The position numbers and the translations under genes are program-made. The notes beneath the pieces are model-generated. The model was not told the DNA's origin. It saw only the letters and a list, made by a program, of their open reading frames with translations, and searched no databases. A stretch of DNA of 64,000 bases from contig CAISPV010000060.1 of NCBI GenBank assembly GCA_903887485.1, positions 1 to 64,000 on the forward strand. Direction: 5' to 3'. Source of the stretch: an uncultured Desulfobulbaceae bacterium (GTDB taxonomy: Bacteria > Desulfobacterota > Desulfobulbia > Desulfobulbales > Desulfocapsaceae). This document shows positions 49,949 through 59,960 of the stretch, one piece after another (position 1 is the first letter of the stretch; each line of letters opens with the position of its first letter).

Positions 49949-50955
49949 AAGAGAAGACCGCAAATGCCGGGAAACATGCGTTTCACGGACTGACCCCGGA
50001 TGTGATCATCACTCTGGCGGAAAAAGCCCTGGGGGTGCGCTGCACCAATCTCTGCCGCCCCTTGAACAGCTACATCAACCGGGTTTACGAACTGGAATTT
50101 GAGGACCGAACCGGCCTGGTGATCAAGTTTTATCGGCCGGGCCGCTGGTCAAAAAACGGCCTGCTTGATGAGCACACCTTCCTGCAGGAACTTGCCGCCC
50201 TCGAGATCCCGGTGATCGTCCCCCTGAAGATGGTGGATGGCACAACCCTGGGCCGATTCGGCAAGATCTGGTTTGCCTGTTTTCCCAAGTGCGGCGGCCG
50301 CAGTTTTGACGAGTACTCGGAAGAGCAATGGCTGGAACTGGGACGCCTCATCGGCCGTGTCCATGCGGTCGGGGCCGTGCGTCTTCCCGAAGAACGGATC
50401 ACCATGAAGCCTTCCAGCTCCACCCGAACCCAGGTTGATTCTCTGCTTGCCTCCAACCTGATCCCGGCTGAGATGCGGCAGGAATTCAAGGAGCTGGCCG
50501 ATACCCTGATCACCGAGATCACCCCGCTCTTTGACCATACACGGATGATCCGCATTCATGGCGACTGCCATTTCTCCAACCTCATCTACCTTCCGGAAAA
50601 GTCCTTCTACATCATCGACTTCGATGATATGGCCGTGGGGCCGCCAGTCCAGGATTTCTGGATGCTGCTTCCCGGCGTGAAGGAGGATTCCTGGCGGGAG
50701 ATCAATCTCTTTCTCGAGGGTTATGAGACCTTCATGGACTTTGACCAACGCAGCCTGGCCCTGATCGAACCCCTGCGGGCCATGCGCTACATCCATTATA
50801 TTGCCTGGTGCGCCCACCAGGTCAGCGAAGACGGGGAATCACGGGTGGCCCCCAATTTCGGCACCCGGGAATACTGGCAGCAGGAGATGGGAGACCTAGC
50901 CGATCAACTGGAGCGCATCAAGAATGCACCCCGGCAGATCGGCAATATGCTGTAA
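49945..50955 (+). CDS. Stress response serine/threonine kinase SrkA/YihE-like
   Basis: IRIHGDCHFSNLIYLPEKSFYIIDFDDMAVGPPVQDFWMLLPG. Confidence 0.87.
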   Translation: MKEKTANAGKHAFHGLTPDVIITLAEKALGVRCTNLCRPLNSYINRVYELEFEDRTGLVIKFYRPGRWSKNGLLDEHTFLQELAALEIPVIVPLKMVDGTTLGRFGKIWFACFPKCGGRSFDEYSEEQWLELGRLIGRVHAVGAVRLPEERITMKPSSSTRTQVDSLLASNLIPAEMRQEFKELADTLITEITPLFDHTRMIRIHGDCHFSNLIYLPEKSFYIIDFDDMAVGPPVQDFWMLLPGVKEDSWREINLFLEGYETFMDFDQRSLALIEPLRAMRYIHYIAWCAHQVSEDGESRVAPNFGTREYWQQEMGDLADQLERIKNAPRQIGNML

Positions 50956-50971
50956 GCTAAGTCAAGGCTGA

Positions 50972-51020
50972 CAAAACGAAAAAGCCGTCAGGACAGGATT
51001 CTGACGGCTTTTTCGTTTTG
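50972..51020. terminator. Bidirectional terminator between convergent genes
   Basis: Perfect 20-bp stem CAAAACGAAAAAGCCGTCAG / CTGACGGCTTTTTCGTTTTG. Confidence 0.85.
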
Positions 51021-51039
51021 CAAAGAAAGATTATTACCC

Positions 51040-52398
51040 TCAGCTTCTGATCATCTCCGCAATCTGGAAGGCGACCTCCAGACTCTGTTCAGCGTTCAGA
51101 CGGGGATCACAGGTGGTAAGGTAGTTGTTGCCAAGTTCCGCGTCAATGATGTTTCTGGCGCCGCCCATACACTCAGTCACATTGTCGCCGGTCATCTCCA
51201 GATGGATACCGCCGGGGATGGTGCCCTCGGCCCAGTGGATCTCGAAGAAACAGGTGATCTCCGAGAGGATATCGTTGAAATTCCTGGTCTTGTGGCCGGA
51301 CTCGGCGGTATAGGTATTGGCGTGCATGGGGTCGCAGCTCCACACTATATTAAAACCCTCTTTCTTCACCTCTCGCAGCAGCGGCGGCAGAACCTTTTCA
51401 ATCTTCTTCATCCCCAGACGGGTAATCAGAGTCAACCGGCCCGCCTCATTCTCAGGATTCAGGGTCTCGATCAGCCGCTTCACATTATCAAGATCATAAT
51501 CAGGCCCGATCTTCACCCCGATGGGATTCAGGACCCCGCGCAGAAACTCCACATGGGCGCCATCGAGCTGCCGGGTCCGCTCGCCGATCCACAGCATATG
51601 GGCAGAACAGTCGTACCAGCCGCCGCTGGTGGAATCCTCACGGGTCAGGGCCTCCTCATAGCCAAGAAGCAGGGCCTCATGCGAGGTAAAAAAACTGGCC
51701 TCCTTGATCTGCGGGATGTCGGTGGGAATACCAATGGTCGCCATAAACTGGATGGCCTGACTGATATGCTTGGCCAGACGCTCATAGGATCGGCCCATGG
51801 GCGACTGCACCACAAATTCCTGGTTCCAGGCATGGACCCGGTGCAGGGCGGCAAACCCGCCGCGGGTATAGGCCCGCAGCAGATTCAAGGTGGAGGCGGC
51901 CATATTGTAGCCCTGCAGCATCCGATTGGGATCTGGGATGCGGGCAGCGGCAATGGGCTCAGGGCTGTTGACCATATCGCCCCGATAGGAGGAAAGCTCC
52001 ACCCCGTTCACCATCTCGGTATCAGCCGAACGCGGCTTGGCAAACTGACCGGCAATGCGGCCCAGCTTGATCACCGGCTTGCCGCCGGCATAGGTAAGGA
52101 TAACGGCCATCTGCAGGAGCACCTTCAGGGTCTCCCTGATCTTGGGGGCCGTCACCTGCGAAAAATCTTCCGAACAGTCACCGCCCTGGAGAAGAAAGGC
52201 ATCCCCCACTACGGCCTTTGCCAGCATCGCCTTCAAATCGCGGATCTCACCGGCAAAGACCAGAGGCGGCAAACGGGTGAGATTGGCAAGGACCTTGTCA
52301 TGCACATCCATATCCGGCCATTTTGGCTGCTGCAGGGCAGTAAAATTATGCCAGCTCGATTTTGTCCAGTCTGTCGGGTTGTTTTTTGCGGTTCCCAT
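51040..52398 (-). CDS. Class II 3-deoxy-7-phosphoheptulonate (DAHP) synthase
   Basis: LLQGGDCSEDFSQ...IVWSCDPMHANTYTAESGHKTRNFNDILSEI...GTIPGGIHLEMTGDNVTECMGG. Confidence 0.95.
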   Translation of the reverse strand: MGTAKNNPTDWTKSSWHNFTALQQPKWPDMDVHDKVLANLTRLPPLVFAGEIRDLKAMLAKAVVGDAFLLQGGDCSEDFSQVTAPKIRETLKVLLQMAVILTYAGGKPVIKLGRIAGQFAKPRSADTEMVNGVELSSYRGDMVNSPEPIAAARIPDPNRMLQGYNMAASTLNLLRAYTRGGFAALHRVHAWNQEFVVQSPMGRSYERLAKHISQAIQFMATIGIPTDIPQIKEASFFTSHEALLLGYEEALTREDSTSGGWYDCSAHMLWIGERTRQLDGAHVEFLRGVLNPIGVKIGPDYDLDNVKRLIETLNPENEAGRLTLITRLGMKKIEKVLPPLLREVKKEGFNIVWSCDPMHANTYTAESGHKTRNFNDILSEITCFFEIHWAEGTIPGGIHLEMTGDNVTECMGGARNIIDAELGNNYLTTCDPRLNAEQSLEVAFQIAEMIRS

Positions 52399-52831
52399 GA
52401 TTTTTCCTTACAATCAGAGCAAGTGGCAATTCAACTTGCATACTATTCACGCCTTCGATGGAAAAAATCCCGCCATATCACCCCTACGGGTGGACGGAAT
52501 TTCCGTTTATTCATATTGGAGGCTCTTATAGGTTAAGCGAGCCTGCGAGAGGCTCATTCTCTTTTCAATTTCTTTCCGGCCTGATCCTGTCGTCCAATTT
52601 CATTACCTTACCATGAACCGCTTCATTGTCAAACAGTTACAATTTATCCCGGCGGATCACGGAGATCACGCTCCTACCCTAAAAAAGGACAAGAGGGGTG
52701 TGTTTACGAAAGGGCCGATGTAAAAATCGGACATCTTTCTATGGGATCTGTGGTAGGATTATTGAGTTATCGTCACGGATCGTTGCTGCCTTCTTTTTTG
52801 CGAGACCTTCACTTTGGCGGGAGGTGTGACC

Positions 52832-53380
52832 ATGCATAGACTTTTTGTATCCATTGATTTGCCTCAGGCTGTAAAGCGGGAACTGGCCGGGATCTATTCC
52901 GCTCTGCCCGGTGCGCGCTGGGTGAAGGATGAACAGATTCATCTTACCCTGCGCTTTATCGGCGAGGTGGACGACAGGGTTTTTCAGGATATACGGGAGG
53001 GACTTGCCGATATAAAGAGTTCCGCTTTTGCCATACGGCTTGCCGGACTCGGTTTTTTCCCGCCCCGCAAGCAGCCGCACGTCTTGTGGGCAGGCGCTGA
53101 GCCCGTTGAACCCATTGCCGCCCTGCGCGACAGGGTGGAGTCGGTCCTTGTCCAGCTGGGCCTTGAGCCGGAAGGGCGAAAATTCTCGCCGCATGTAACC
53201 ATGGCCCGTCTCCAGGATACGCCGGCTACCAAGGTCTCCCGGTATCTGACCGACAACGCGCTCTTTGCAAGCTCGGAATTTGAGGTAGATACGTTTCACC
53301 TCTACTCCAGTATCCTGACCAGGAATGGGGCTCTGCACCAGATTGAGGCCAGCTATTCTCTGATCCCGCCATCAGTGTAA
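52832..53380 (+). CDS. thpR: RNA 2',3'-cyclic phosphodiesterase
   Basis: RLFVSIDLPQAVKRELAGI; HLTLRFIGEV and HVTMARL 2H-phosphoesterase motifs. Confidence 0.92.
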   Translation: MHRLFVSIDLPQAVKRELAGIYSALPGARWVKDEQIHLTLRFIGEVDDRVFQDIREGLADIKSSAFAIRLAGLGFFPPRKQPHVLWAGAEPVEPIAALRDRVESVLVQLGLEPEGRKFSPHVTMARLQDTPATKVSRYLTDNALFASSEFEVDTFHLYSSILTRNGALHQIEASYSLIPPSV

Positions 53381-53467
53381 CAGACAGAATACTGTAAAAC
53401 CCACTCTCGGATTCTTCTGCTCCTTCGCACTGCAAGGCGGTCCTCTGCCTCCAGACACAGAACCTAA

Positions 53468-53893
53468 CTACTTGCCGAGGGCCTGTTCCAGGTCCATCGC
53501 GTGCTCCTGCTCTACGGCAAGGATGGTCCTTAACTGCTGGGCAAGGTGATAGAGATCCAACGCCTCTGCTTGCTTCACGCGAACGATATAACGAGCAATG
53601 GCATCGTTCTCGCCTGCCAGGTCCTGGGTGAGCATTTCCTCATTGTTCGCCGATATCTTGGGAATAGGCATAATAACGGTTGGCGTCCCACCCAGGTAGG
53701 CAATCTGGCTTGCCAAAATCGTCGCGTGGGCCAGTTCTTCCTGGGCGTGGATGATAAGTTCCTTTTGCATAGACTGGTACATAGCACCTTTCAATACCCC
53801 CTGATGTTGGGTGTACTGGACGCACGCTGTATACTCCAGCCCCAGGTCCTTGTTCAGCAATTCGATCAACTTTTCTTTTGTTACCTTTGACAT
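53468..53893 (-). CDS. Ferritin-like / bacterioferritin-type diiron protein
   Basis: LIELLNKDLGLEYTACVQYTQHQGVLKG...HAQEELAHATILASQIAYLGGTPT...EQEHAMDLEQAL. Confidence 0.8.
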   Translation of the reverse strand: MSKVTKEKLIELLNKDLGLEYTACVQYTQHQGVLKGAMYQSMQKELIIHAQEELAHATILASQIAYLGGTPTVIMPIPKISANNEEMLTQDLAGENDAIARYIVRVKQAEALDLYHLAQQLRTILAVEQEHAMDLEQALGK

Positions 53894-54037
53894 GTCACCC
53901 TCCATTTATTTTTTCAATCTCGTGAGTCCCATAAGGACTCGGCTTTTGTCTCCTGCTCGACCTTTGATCAGGTCAATTTGCTTTGATAAATTGTCACCTT
54001 TTTCTCTTTGAGGCGATTGCAACCACTATCTGGATGT

Positions 54038-56755
54038 TCAAGATTCAAAAAAATGTACCAGATTGCGGCCACTTTCCTTGGCTTGATACATCGCCATATC
54101 GGCCCATTTAAGAACGTCTTCAGGGCTGGCTTCATGGTTGATGAACAGCACTACGCCGATACTCGACGTGCAATGATGTTCTACTGCGATCTCCGTATTG
54201 TCACCTTTCGTGCGCGTCAGCAAATAGGGCTCAGCCAGCGTGACACGTATCTTTTCGGCGACAATGCCAGCCTGCTCGATGGATAGTTCTTGATCCACAT
54301 CCAACTCGCTGAGCATCACTACGAATTCATCACCTCCGAAACGCGCAACGGTATCCATTTCCCGCACGCAACGGGTGATGCGGTGCGCCACTTCGATCAG
54401 CAGCAGGTCGCCAATATTATGCCCGTGCGTATCGTTGAGCGGTTTAAAATTGTCCAAATCCAGAAACATCACCGCACCATAACGCCCGCTGCGTTTGCTG
54501 GCAGCCATCACCTGCCCCAGACGGTCATTAAGCAAGCGGCGATTGGCAAGGTGCGTCAAGGTGTCATAGAAAGCAAGGTTGCGAATCTGTTCCTCAGTTT
54601 TCTTGCGCTCAGTTATGTCCCGGGACACATGCACCACACTCACTACCTTGCCATTCCTGTCGAAAACAGGCGAGGTGGAGACCTCGGTATAAAACTTATC
54701 GCCGTTCGCCAGAGAATGGATATGTTCGGCTGTCGAGTGATTCCCGGTTGTAAGGGTTTCTTTCATCGGACAGATATCGAATGGGGGGCCACAGGGATCG
54801 GGCTGATTATGGGTCACCTCGTAACATTTTCTTCCCACCACGTCCGCCTCGGCCAGTCTGACCTGCTTGAGGAATACTGCGTTGCACCCGGTGATCCGGT
54901 AATCGCTGACATCTATGATTGAAATAGCATCGTCGATACTGTCCATCACGATCCGGGAGAACTCAGTGGCGCTCCAGAGAGCCTCTTCTGCTCGCTTACG
55001 TTCGGTAACGTCACGGGCGATCCCCATTGCACCGGTTACCCCATCACTACAAAGGGGCGTGATACTGAGATCGGCATCGAAATACTCTCCGGACTTCTTG
55101 GCGAGGCGCAATCCGAAAGACGGCAAGGATTCGCCGGTCAGTGTTTTCCGGAAGATGTCGGTGGCGTAGGGTAAATCGTCAGGGTGGATGATGGGCGCGA
55201 ACGGTTTGCCGATCCATTCTTCTACTGTCCACCCCGTAATCTGCTCAAAGGCGGGATTGAGGGAACGGAACGTGCCGTCCGGATTTAAGATGTAGATGAC
55301 GTCGTCGGCATTTTCGAATATACTGCGGTAGCGTGCCTCGCTTTCACGAATACGTTCTTCCGCCTGCGTCCGCTCGGTGATGTCCCTGAATATGCCGACC
55401 AGATAACTCTTCCCGCCCAGGGTGACCGGACTCGCGCTGATGTCGGCATAAAAAACGGTCCCGTCTTTTCTTTTCACCGACATGTTTTCCACGATGGAAA
55501 AATCTCCCTTCTGCGTCCGCTCGAAATGATCAATAACACGGGGCAGATCCTTTTCCGGATGGATGTCGGCAACGCTAATGGTGTTGATTTCTTCGGGACC
55601 ATACCCCAGCATGCTGCACATCATTTTGTTAGCGAGATAGAATTTCTTTTTCTCGATATCCGCAAGAATGATCCCGTCGATGGCGTTGTCGAAAATGTTT
55701 CTGAACCCTTGTTCGAATTCGAGGCGGGACTCTTCCAACCTCTTTTGCTTCTTTTCTATCTGCCCGAGGAAAGCATAAAAAAACACGAAGAGCGCGATGC
55801 CGACCCAAACATAGAAGATGCTGATGAATAGAACAGACCGGTGAAAGGCTGAAACCCTTGCCGTCGTATCGTGCAGAATCGAAATGTGCCCTATTTCACG
55901 CTTGCCCGCATCAATGAGAGGGATGAAGGCGACCTGGTAATATGTCCCTTTACTATGGATATCTGTTCCCGGTTGCAGCGGCTGTTCTCCGGCTATAACC
56001 TGCGCGACATTCTCCGGGATCTGGCCCAGTGCTTCGCCGGCGATTACGGTATCAGGGAAATGTCCCCACTCTTCCTTATGGCCGAGCATCCGTATGCCCG
56101 CCTCCCATCCCTCACGCTGGATGAAATCTTTATGGATAAAGATGTAAACTCTGCTGTCGAGGATTCGCTGTAGCTCTTTGAGAATATGCTCTACTTCCAT
56201 GCCGAGTTCGACATATCCGAGCAGCTTTTCCCCATCATGCCACGGTGTGACCGCCCTCAAGGTAAGGGTCCCCATAGGGCCAAGCTCGATACCCCACGAT
56301 TCCTTTCCCGTTTTTTCGGCTTCCAGCGTGGTGAAGCGGTCGATCCTGTCACCGTAACGGTCCGGTTGATGAAGACGCAAGATATTCACCCTGTCCGGCC
56401 CGTTGAAATAGAGGTGGGTGACATCGTAATGCGATCGTATCTGCTCAAAATAGGGGCTCGTCAGGTCATGGAGGCGCTCCCTGTCTCTCGCCTTGAAGGC
56501 TGCCATCAACTCCTTGTTGAGGGCAAGGGTGCTCAAGGCGAGACTCAGCTTCTGCACCTCTTCATTTCTATACTCAAGGAAGAGCCTTTCAGTCTCCCTC
56601 GTTTTTGCGGCTAATTCCTGTCCCAACACTTCCTGCTGCGACTGCTGAAGAATCAGCGCCATAGAGCCGAGGAGGAGCATTAGGGCGAGTACAAGCGGCA
56701 CGAGAACACGGGTTCTTAAGCTGTTTGTCTTCCTGAGACGTTCAAGGATTTTCAT
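54038..56755 (-). CDS. Membrane diguanylate cyclase: periplasmic cache-like sensor, three PAS domains, GGDEF
   Basis: PAS repeats; RRLLNDRLGQVMAASKRSGRYGAVMFLDLDNFKPLNDTHGHNIGD...REMDTVARFGGDEFVVML, with GGDEF and RxxD I-site both intact. Confidence 0.93.
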   Translation of the reverse strand: MKILERLRKTNSLRTRVLVPLVLALMLLLGSMALILQQSQQEVLGQELAAKTRETERLFLEYRNEEVQKLSLALSTLALNKELMAAFKARDRERLHDLTSPYFEQIRSHYDVTHLYFNGPDRVNILRLHQPDRYGDRIDRFTTLEAEKTGKESWGIELGPMGTLTLRAVTPWHDGEKLLGYVELGMEVEHILKELQRILDSRVYIFIHKDFIQREGWEAGIRMLGHKEEWGHFPDTVIAGEALGQIPENVAQVIAGEQPLQPGTDIHSKGTYYQVAFIPLIDAGKREIGHISILHDTTARVSAFHRSVLFISIFYVWVGIALFVFFYAFLGQIEKKQKRLEESRLEFEQGFRNIFDNAIDGIILADIEKKKFYLANKMMCSMLGYGPEEINTISVADIHPEKDLPRVIDHFERTQKGDFSIVENMSVKRKDGTVFYADISASPVTLGGKSYLVGIFRDITERTQAEERIRESEARYRSIFENADDVIYILNPDGTFRSLNPAFEQITGWTVEEWIGKPFAPIIHPDDLPYATDIFRKTLTGESLPSFGLRLAKKSGEYFDADLSITPLCSDGVTGAMGIARDVTERKRAEEALWSATEFSRIVMDSIDDAISIIDVSDYRITGCNAVFLKQVRLAEADVVGRKCYEVTHNQPDPCGPPFDICPMKETLTTGNHSTAEHIHSLANGDKFYTEVSTSPVFDRNGKVVSVVHVSRDITERKKTEEQIRNLAFYDTLTHLANRRLLNDRLGQVMAASKRSGRYGAVMFLDLDNFKPLNDTHGHNIGDLLLIEVAHRITRCVREMDTVARFGGDEFVVMLSELDVDQELSIEQAGIVAEKIRVTLAEPYLLTRTKGDNTEIAVEHHCTSSIGVVLFINHEASPEDVLKWADMAMYQAKESGRNLVHFFES

Positions 56756-56900
56756 TCTATACTCCGTAAAAACCGCATTTCGTTATTGCACGACACTGAG
56801 TATAACCTGGTGGCATTTAAACTACCCATGTGATTATCAGATCAAAAAGTCGTAAAAACGAATCTGCCCACTTTTCCTCTTTTAGGCCCAGCCTTCATTG

Positions 56901-57116
56901 CTCATTCAACCCTTTCCCAGACTAATTGCAGCACTCTTGGAGTTGGGTCGCTCACCGTTTGCAGTGGCGGACCCGTAATAACCAGCCTCTTCCCCTCAAA
57001 ATGGACAAACCTCGTATGGTCTTTCCCTGTCCAGGTTGGATCAGAAGTCTCTGTATGTCATAGACAGCAATCTCCAGGTGCCGATAATTCCCGGTTGTGA
57101 GACTCCAATCTGCTTA
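56901..57116 (-). pseudogene. Decayed duplicate of the downstream lipocalin-like gene with 233-bp internal deletion
   Basis: Near-identical to 58514-58659 and 58893-58961; segment 58660-58892 is missing, giving a frameshift. Confidence 0.85.
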
Positions 57117-57285
57117 AACCCATATAGTGCGACAATTTACCACTTCTTTTTTGTATATACAGTATGGTATGCATATTTAGAAAAAATTTTTGACTGTTGG
57201 AAAGTACTTTTTTCAGACGGCGTTGTGTTCACAAGACGCAACAATTGGCAAAAGCCATTTTTTCAATTGAAGGGAGAGACGTAAA

Positions 57286-58164
57286 ATGAAAAAAATCATA
57301 TGTGCCCTGAGTATTACTGTTGCGTTCATGGGGATGAGTGCCTTACCTGCGATCGCCGGCCCCCCGTTCACCAATATTGAAGGGGTTGGAGGAGTGGCCT
57401 TGAATCCATTGGCCTTCGTCGCAAACGGTATTAAAGCTGATGGGACAGGATTATTTGGCAGCACTGTTGTTTCCAAGCCCAATATCGGCTACTGGCATAT
57501 CGGAATGGGTGATTCAGACATTAACTGGGAGGCCGTCGGGGCCAACATGAGTTTCTGGAACGTGCTTGAAATTGGATACGGACATGAATTTGTCAGCATT
57601 GATGATGTGGCTAATGTTGAGAAAAACAACTTCTCGATGAAAGCGAACTTCCTGAAAGAGGGTGATTGGTATCCAGCTCTTGCCGTTGGTGCCATATACA
57701 AAGAAACAAACTTCACTGTTACACAGGATGACTCTGGTCTTGATTATTATGCTGTAGCCTCTAAACATTTTATGGATCTTCCAATGCCGATCGTCCTGAG
57801 TGCCGGTGTTGTTTCCACCAAAGGATATGTCCGAGGCGTTCTTGGCTTCGGCGACGATAGAGATGAAGCTTTCTTCGGTAACTTCGAGATCCTTCCTACT
57901 GCAAAAATGGACAGCTGCCCAGAGATTCTCAAAGGGCTTATTGTCGGTATAGACTATCTTGACGGCACAAAAGTCGGAACCAACCTGGAGACACATGCTG
58001 TTTGGAACGCGCATGTGGCCTGGATGTACAAAGAATTAACTCTGATCGCGGCATATGTTGGTTCAGGTTCAGATGAAGTCCGTGATTTTGCAGGCGGAAG
58101 GCGTGGTCTTCCGCCTACTGCCTTTGGTGACGGTTTTGCCCTCTCCATGCAATACCAGTTTTAA
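57286..58164 (+). CDS. DUF3034-type outer membrane protein
   Basis: Signal peptide; PPFTNIEGVGGVALNPLAFVANGIK; C-terminal FALSMQYQF consistent with an outer membrane beta-barrel. Confidence 0.8.
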   Translation: MKKIICALSITVAFMGMSALPAIAGPPFTNIEGVGGVALNPLAFVANGIKADGTGLFGSTVVSKPNIGYWHIGMGDSDINWEAVGANMSFWNVLEIGYGHEFVSIDDVANVEKNNFSMKANFLKEGDWYPALAVGAIYKETNFTVTQDDSGLDYYAVASKHFMDLPMPIVLSAGVVSTKGYVRGVLGFGDDRDEAFFGNFEILPTAKMDSCPEILKGLIVGIDYLDGTKVGTNLETHAVWNAHVAWMYKELTLIAAYVGSGSDEVRDFAGGRRGLPPTAFGDGFALSMQYQF

Positions 58165-58344
58165 TTGATTTACGAATAGAGCTGAAGTTTCCGATTTTTT
58201 TATAACGCCGCTGTAAAGTTGGCAAAAAGAGAGATCGATGGGACGAGCATCTGTTTATAAAATTTGCATAAAAATCGAAATGTTAGGCAGCAAAAGACTG
58301 GAGCGGCCTGCAAACTGGAATTATTGCAAATTGTACGCAAATCT

Positions 58345-58375
58345 CTTTGACCACGCCCTCAGGGCGTGGTCAAAG
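58345..58375. repeat. 31-bp near-perfect palindrome
   Basis: CTTTGACCACGCCCT-C-AGGGCGTGGTCAAAG (15-bp arms, 1-nt centre). Confidence 0.85.
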
Positions 58376-58513
58376 TTCAATGGCTATGCCAGCCGAACAA
58401 ACCAGGCGACTTTCTCGCAACCCACTCTCGTCTGGTTCACGGATTGTTGAGGGTCAATCTATTCTCAAGACCTTTGCCCCCGCTTGTCCCCGTTTCCTCT
58501 TTTAGACCAGGCC

Positions 58514-59095
58514 TCATTCAACCCTTTCCCAGACTAATTGCAGCACTCTTGGAGTTGGGTCGCTCACCGTTTGCAGCGGCGGACCAGTAACAACCAGCCT
58601 CTTCCCCTCAAAATGGACAAACCGCGTTTGGTCTTTCCCTGTCCAGGTTGGATCAGAAGCCACTTCAACATGATGAATGACACCGGTCTCAGTCATGCTG
58701 TACGTTCCTGCATAGGCAATGCAGGAACGAAAGAGCATCGCCTGTTCCTCAAGGGGGGCCTGGTCAACATTTTCCGTCGAAACCTTCCTTGATGCGGCGG
58801 CAATAACCGCGCTCATTCTTCCGTCAGGCGTATAGGTGAGAAAACCTAGTGGCCCTTTCCCCCAAAGGTCCTCTTCTTTGCCGGTGGCCTGGTCTCTGTA
58901 TGTCATAGACAGCAATCTCCAGGTGCCGATGATTCCCTGTTGTGAGACTCCAGTCTGCTTTATATCTTTCCTCGCCTCTACAGGGTCGGCGGCAGATGAA
59001 ACATTGGCCCAAAAAAGAGCGAAGAAGGCGAAGGCAGCGATCACGGTGGAGAAAGCACGATAATGTTCGAAAGAAACTCTTTCTATCATTTTCAT
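58514..59095 (-). CDS. Secreted lipocalin-like domain protein
   Basis: Signal peptide; IIGTWRLLSMTYRDQATGKEEDLWGKGPLGFLTYTPDGRMSAVIAAASR...YAGTYSM...VVTGPPLQ. Confidence 0.8.
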   Translation of the reverse strand: MKMIERVSFEHYRAFSTVIAAFAFFALFWANVSSAADPVEARKDIKQTGVSQQGIIGTWRLLSMTYRDQATGKEEDLWGKGPLGFLTYTPDGRMSAVIAAASRKVSTENVDQAPLEEQAMLFRSCIAYAGTYSMTETGVIHHVEVASDPTWTGKDQTRFVHFEGKRLVVTGPPLQTVSDPTPRVLQLVWERVE

Positions 59096-59207
59096 TTCCC
59101 CCTTATACGTTGTTTATGACGAGATCCCAGCTCAACAAAACCATAAGTGGCCCCCAAGTGAGAGGTGGACAGTATCTCTGATTATTCGTTTCCGCTCAGA
59201 CTCCCGT

Positions 59208-59798
59208 TCAATGGATTGCTTTATCACCCCAGATTTCTTTCAAGCGTTGATCACGACCACAATTCCAGCGATAGGTCTTGTAGCGGATTGGGTTTTTCTT
59301 ATAATAATCCTGATGATAGCTTTCGTTATCTTTAACGGGATAAAAGGTGGATGCCGTTAATATCGGCGTAACAACTTTTTCGTTGGGGAACTGCTCTTCA
59401 ACCTTCCTTTTCGATTGTTCAGCAAGTTTTCTTTCGGTTTCATTCGCTACGAAAATAGCACTTAAATAACTTGGGCCTTTATCACAAAATTGTCCTTGGG
59501 CGTCAAAGGGATCGATATGAACCCAGTAGTATTCCAACAACTCCTGGTAACTGACCTTGGCGGGATCATAGGTTATTTCAACGGCCTCCAGGTGACCTTC
59601 ATGGTTACCGTTGTAGGTTGGATTTATTAAAGTTCCACCCGTAAATCCTGAGACCACACCGGTTACCCCCGCAAGTTTTTCAAAATCCGCCTCCATACAC
59701 CAGAAACAGCCGCCAGCCAATATAGTTGTATCGGCGACAACATTTACAGCACAAGACAGGAAACTTACGAAGAGGATAAATTCCAATGTGGTTTTCAT
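59208..59798 (-). CDS. msrA: Peptide-methionine (S)-S-oxide reductase MsrA, exported form
   Basis: TILAGGCFWCMEADFEKLAGVTGVVSGFTGG...YHQDYYKKNPIRY; N-terminal signal sequence. Confidence 0.93.
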   Translation of the reverse strand: MKTTLEFILFVSFLSCAVNVVADTTILAGGCFWCMEADFEKLAGVTGVVSGFTGGTLINPTYNGNHEGHLEAVEITYDPAKVSYQELLEYYWVHIDPFDAQGQFCDKGPSYLSAIFVANETERKLAEQSKRKVEEQFPNEKVVTPILTASTFYPVKDNESYHQDYYKKNPIRYKTYRWNCGRDQRLKEIWGDKAIH

Positions 59799-59817
59799 AG
59801 TAGTTCTCTCTCCATTG

Positions 59818-59949
59818 TCATTTGCAAATATGGCAGTCGTCAGTCGTACAAACGCACGGCTTGGCTGATGGCGGAACATCGCCTGCCGCGCAGTAACCAG
59901 CGAACCCAAAAGCGACCAGCCCGGAAGCAAGCGTCAGAATTTTTCTCAT
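59818..59949 (-). CDS. Small secreted Cys-rich protein
   Basis: MRKILTLASGLVAFGFAGYCAAGDVPPSAKPCVCTTDDCHICK: signal peptide followed by a CxC...CxxC tail; located between msrB and msrA. Confidence 0.5.
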   Translation of the reverse strand: MRKILTLASGLVAFGFAGYCAAGDVPPSAKPCVCTTDDCHICK

Positions 59950-59960
59950 GGGAATCGCCT

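Noticed and set aside
51202-52536. 444-aa plus-strand ORF
   Set aside because: Antisense to class II DAHP synthase; shadow ORF.
52539-52555. GAGCCT-GCGAG-AGGCTC hairpin upstream of DAHP synthase considered as riboswitch/attenuator
   Set aside because: Short stem only; no recognisable leader peptide or known riboswitch motif.
57286-58164. DUF3034 gene as a transposon-like cargo between the duplicated lipocalin sequences
   Set aside because: No transposase, no terminal inverted repeats or target-site duplication; better explained by segmental duplication.
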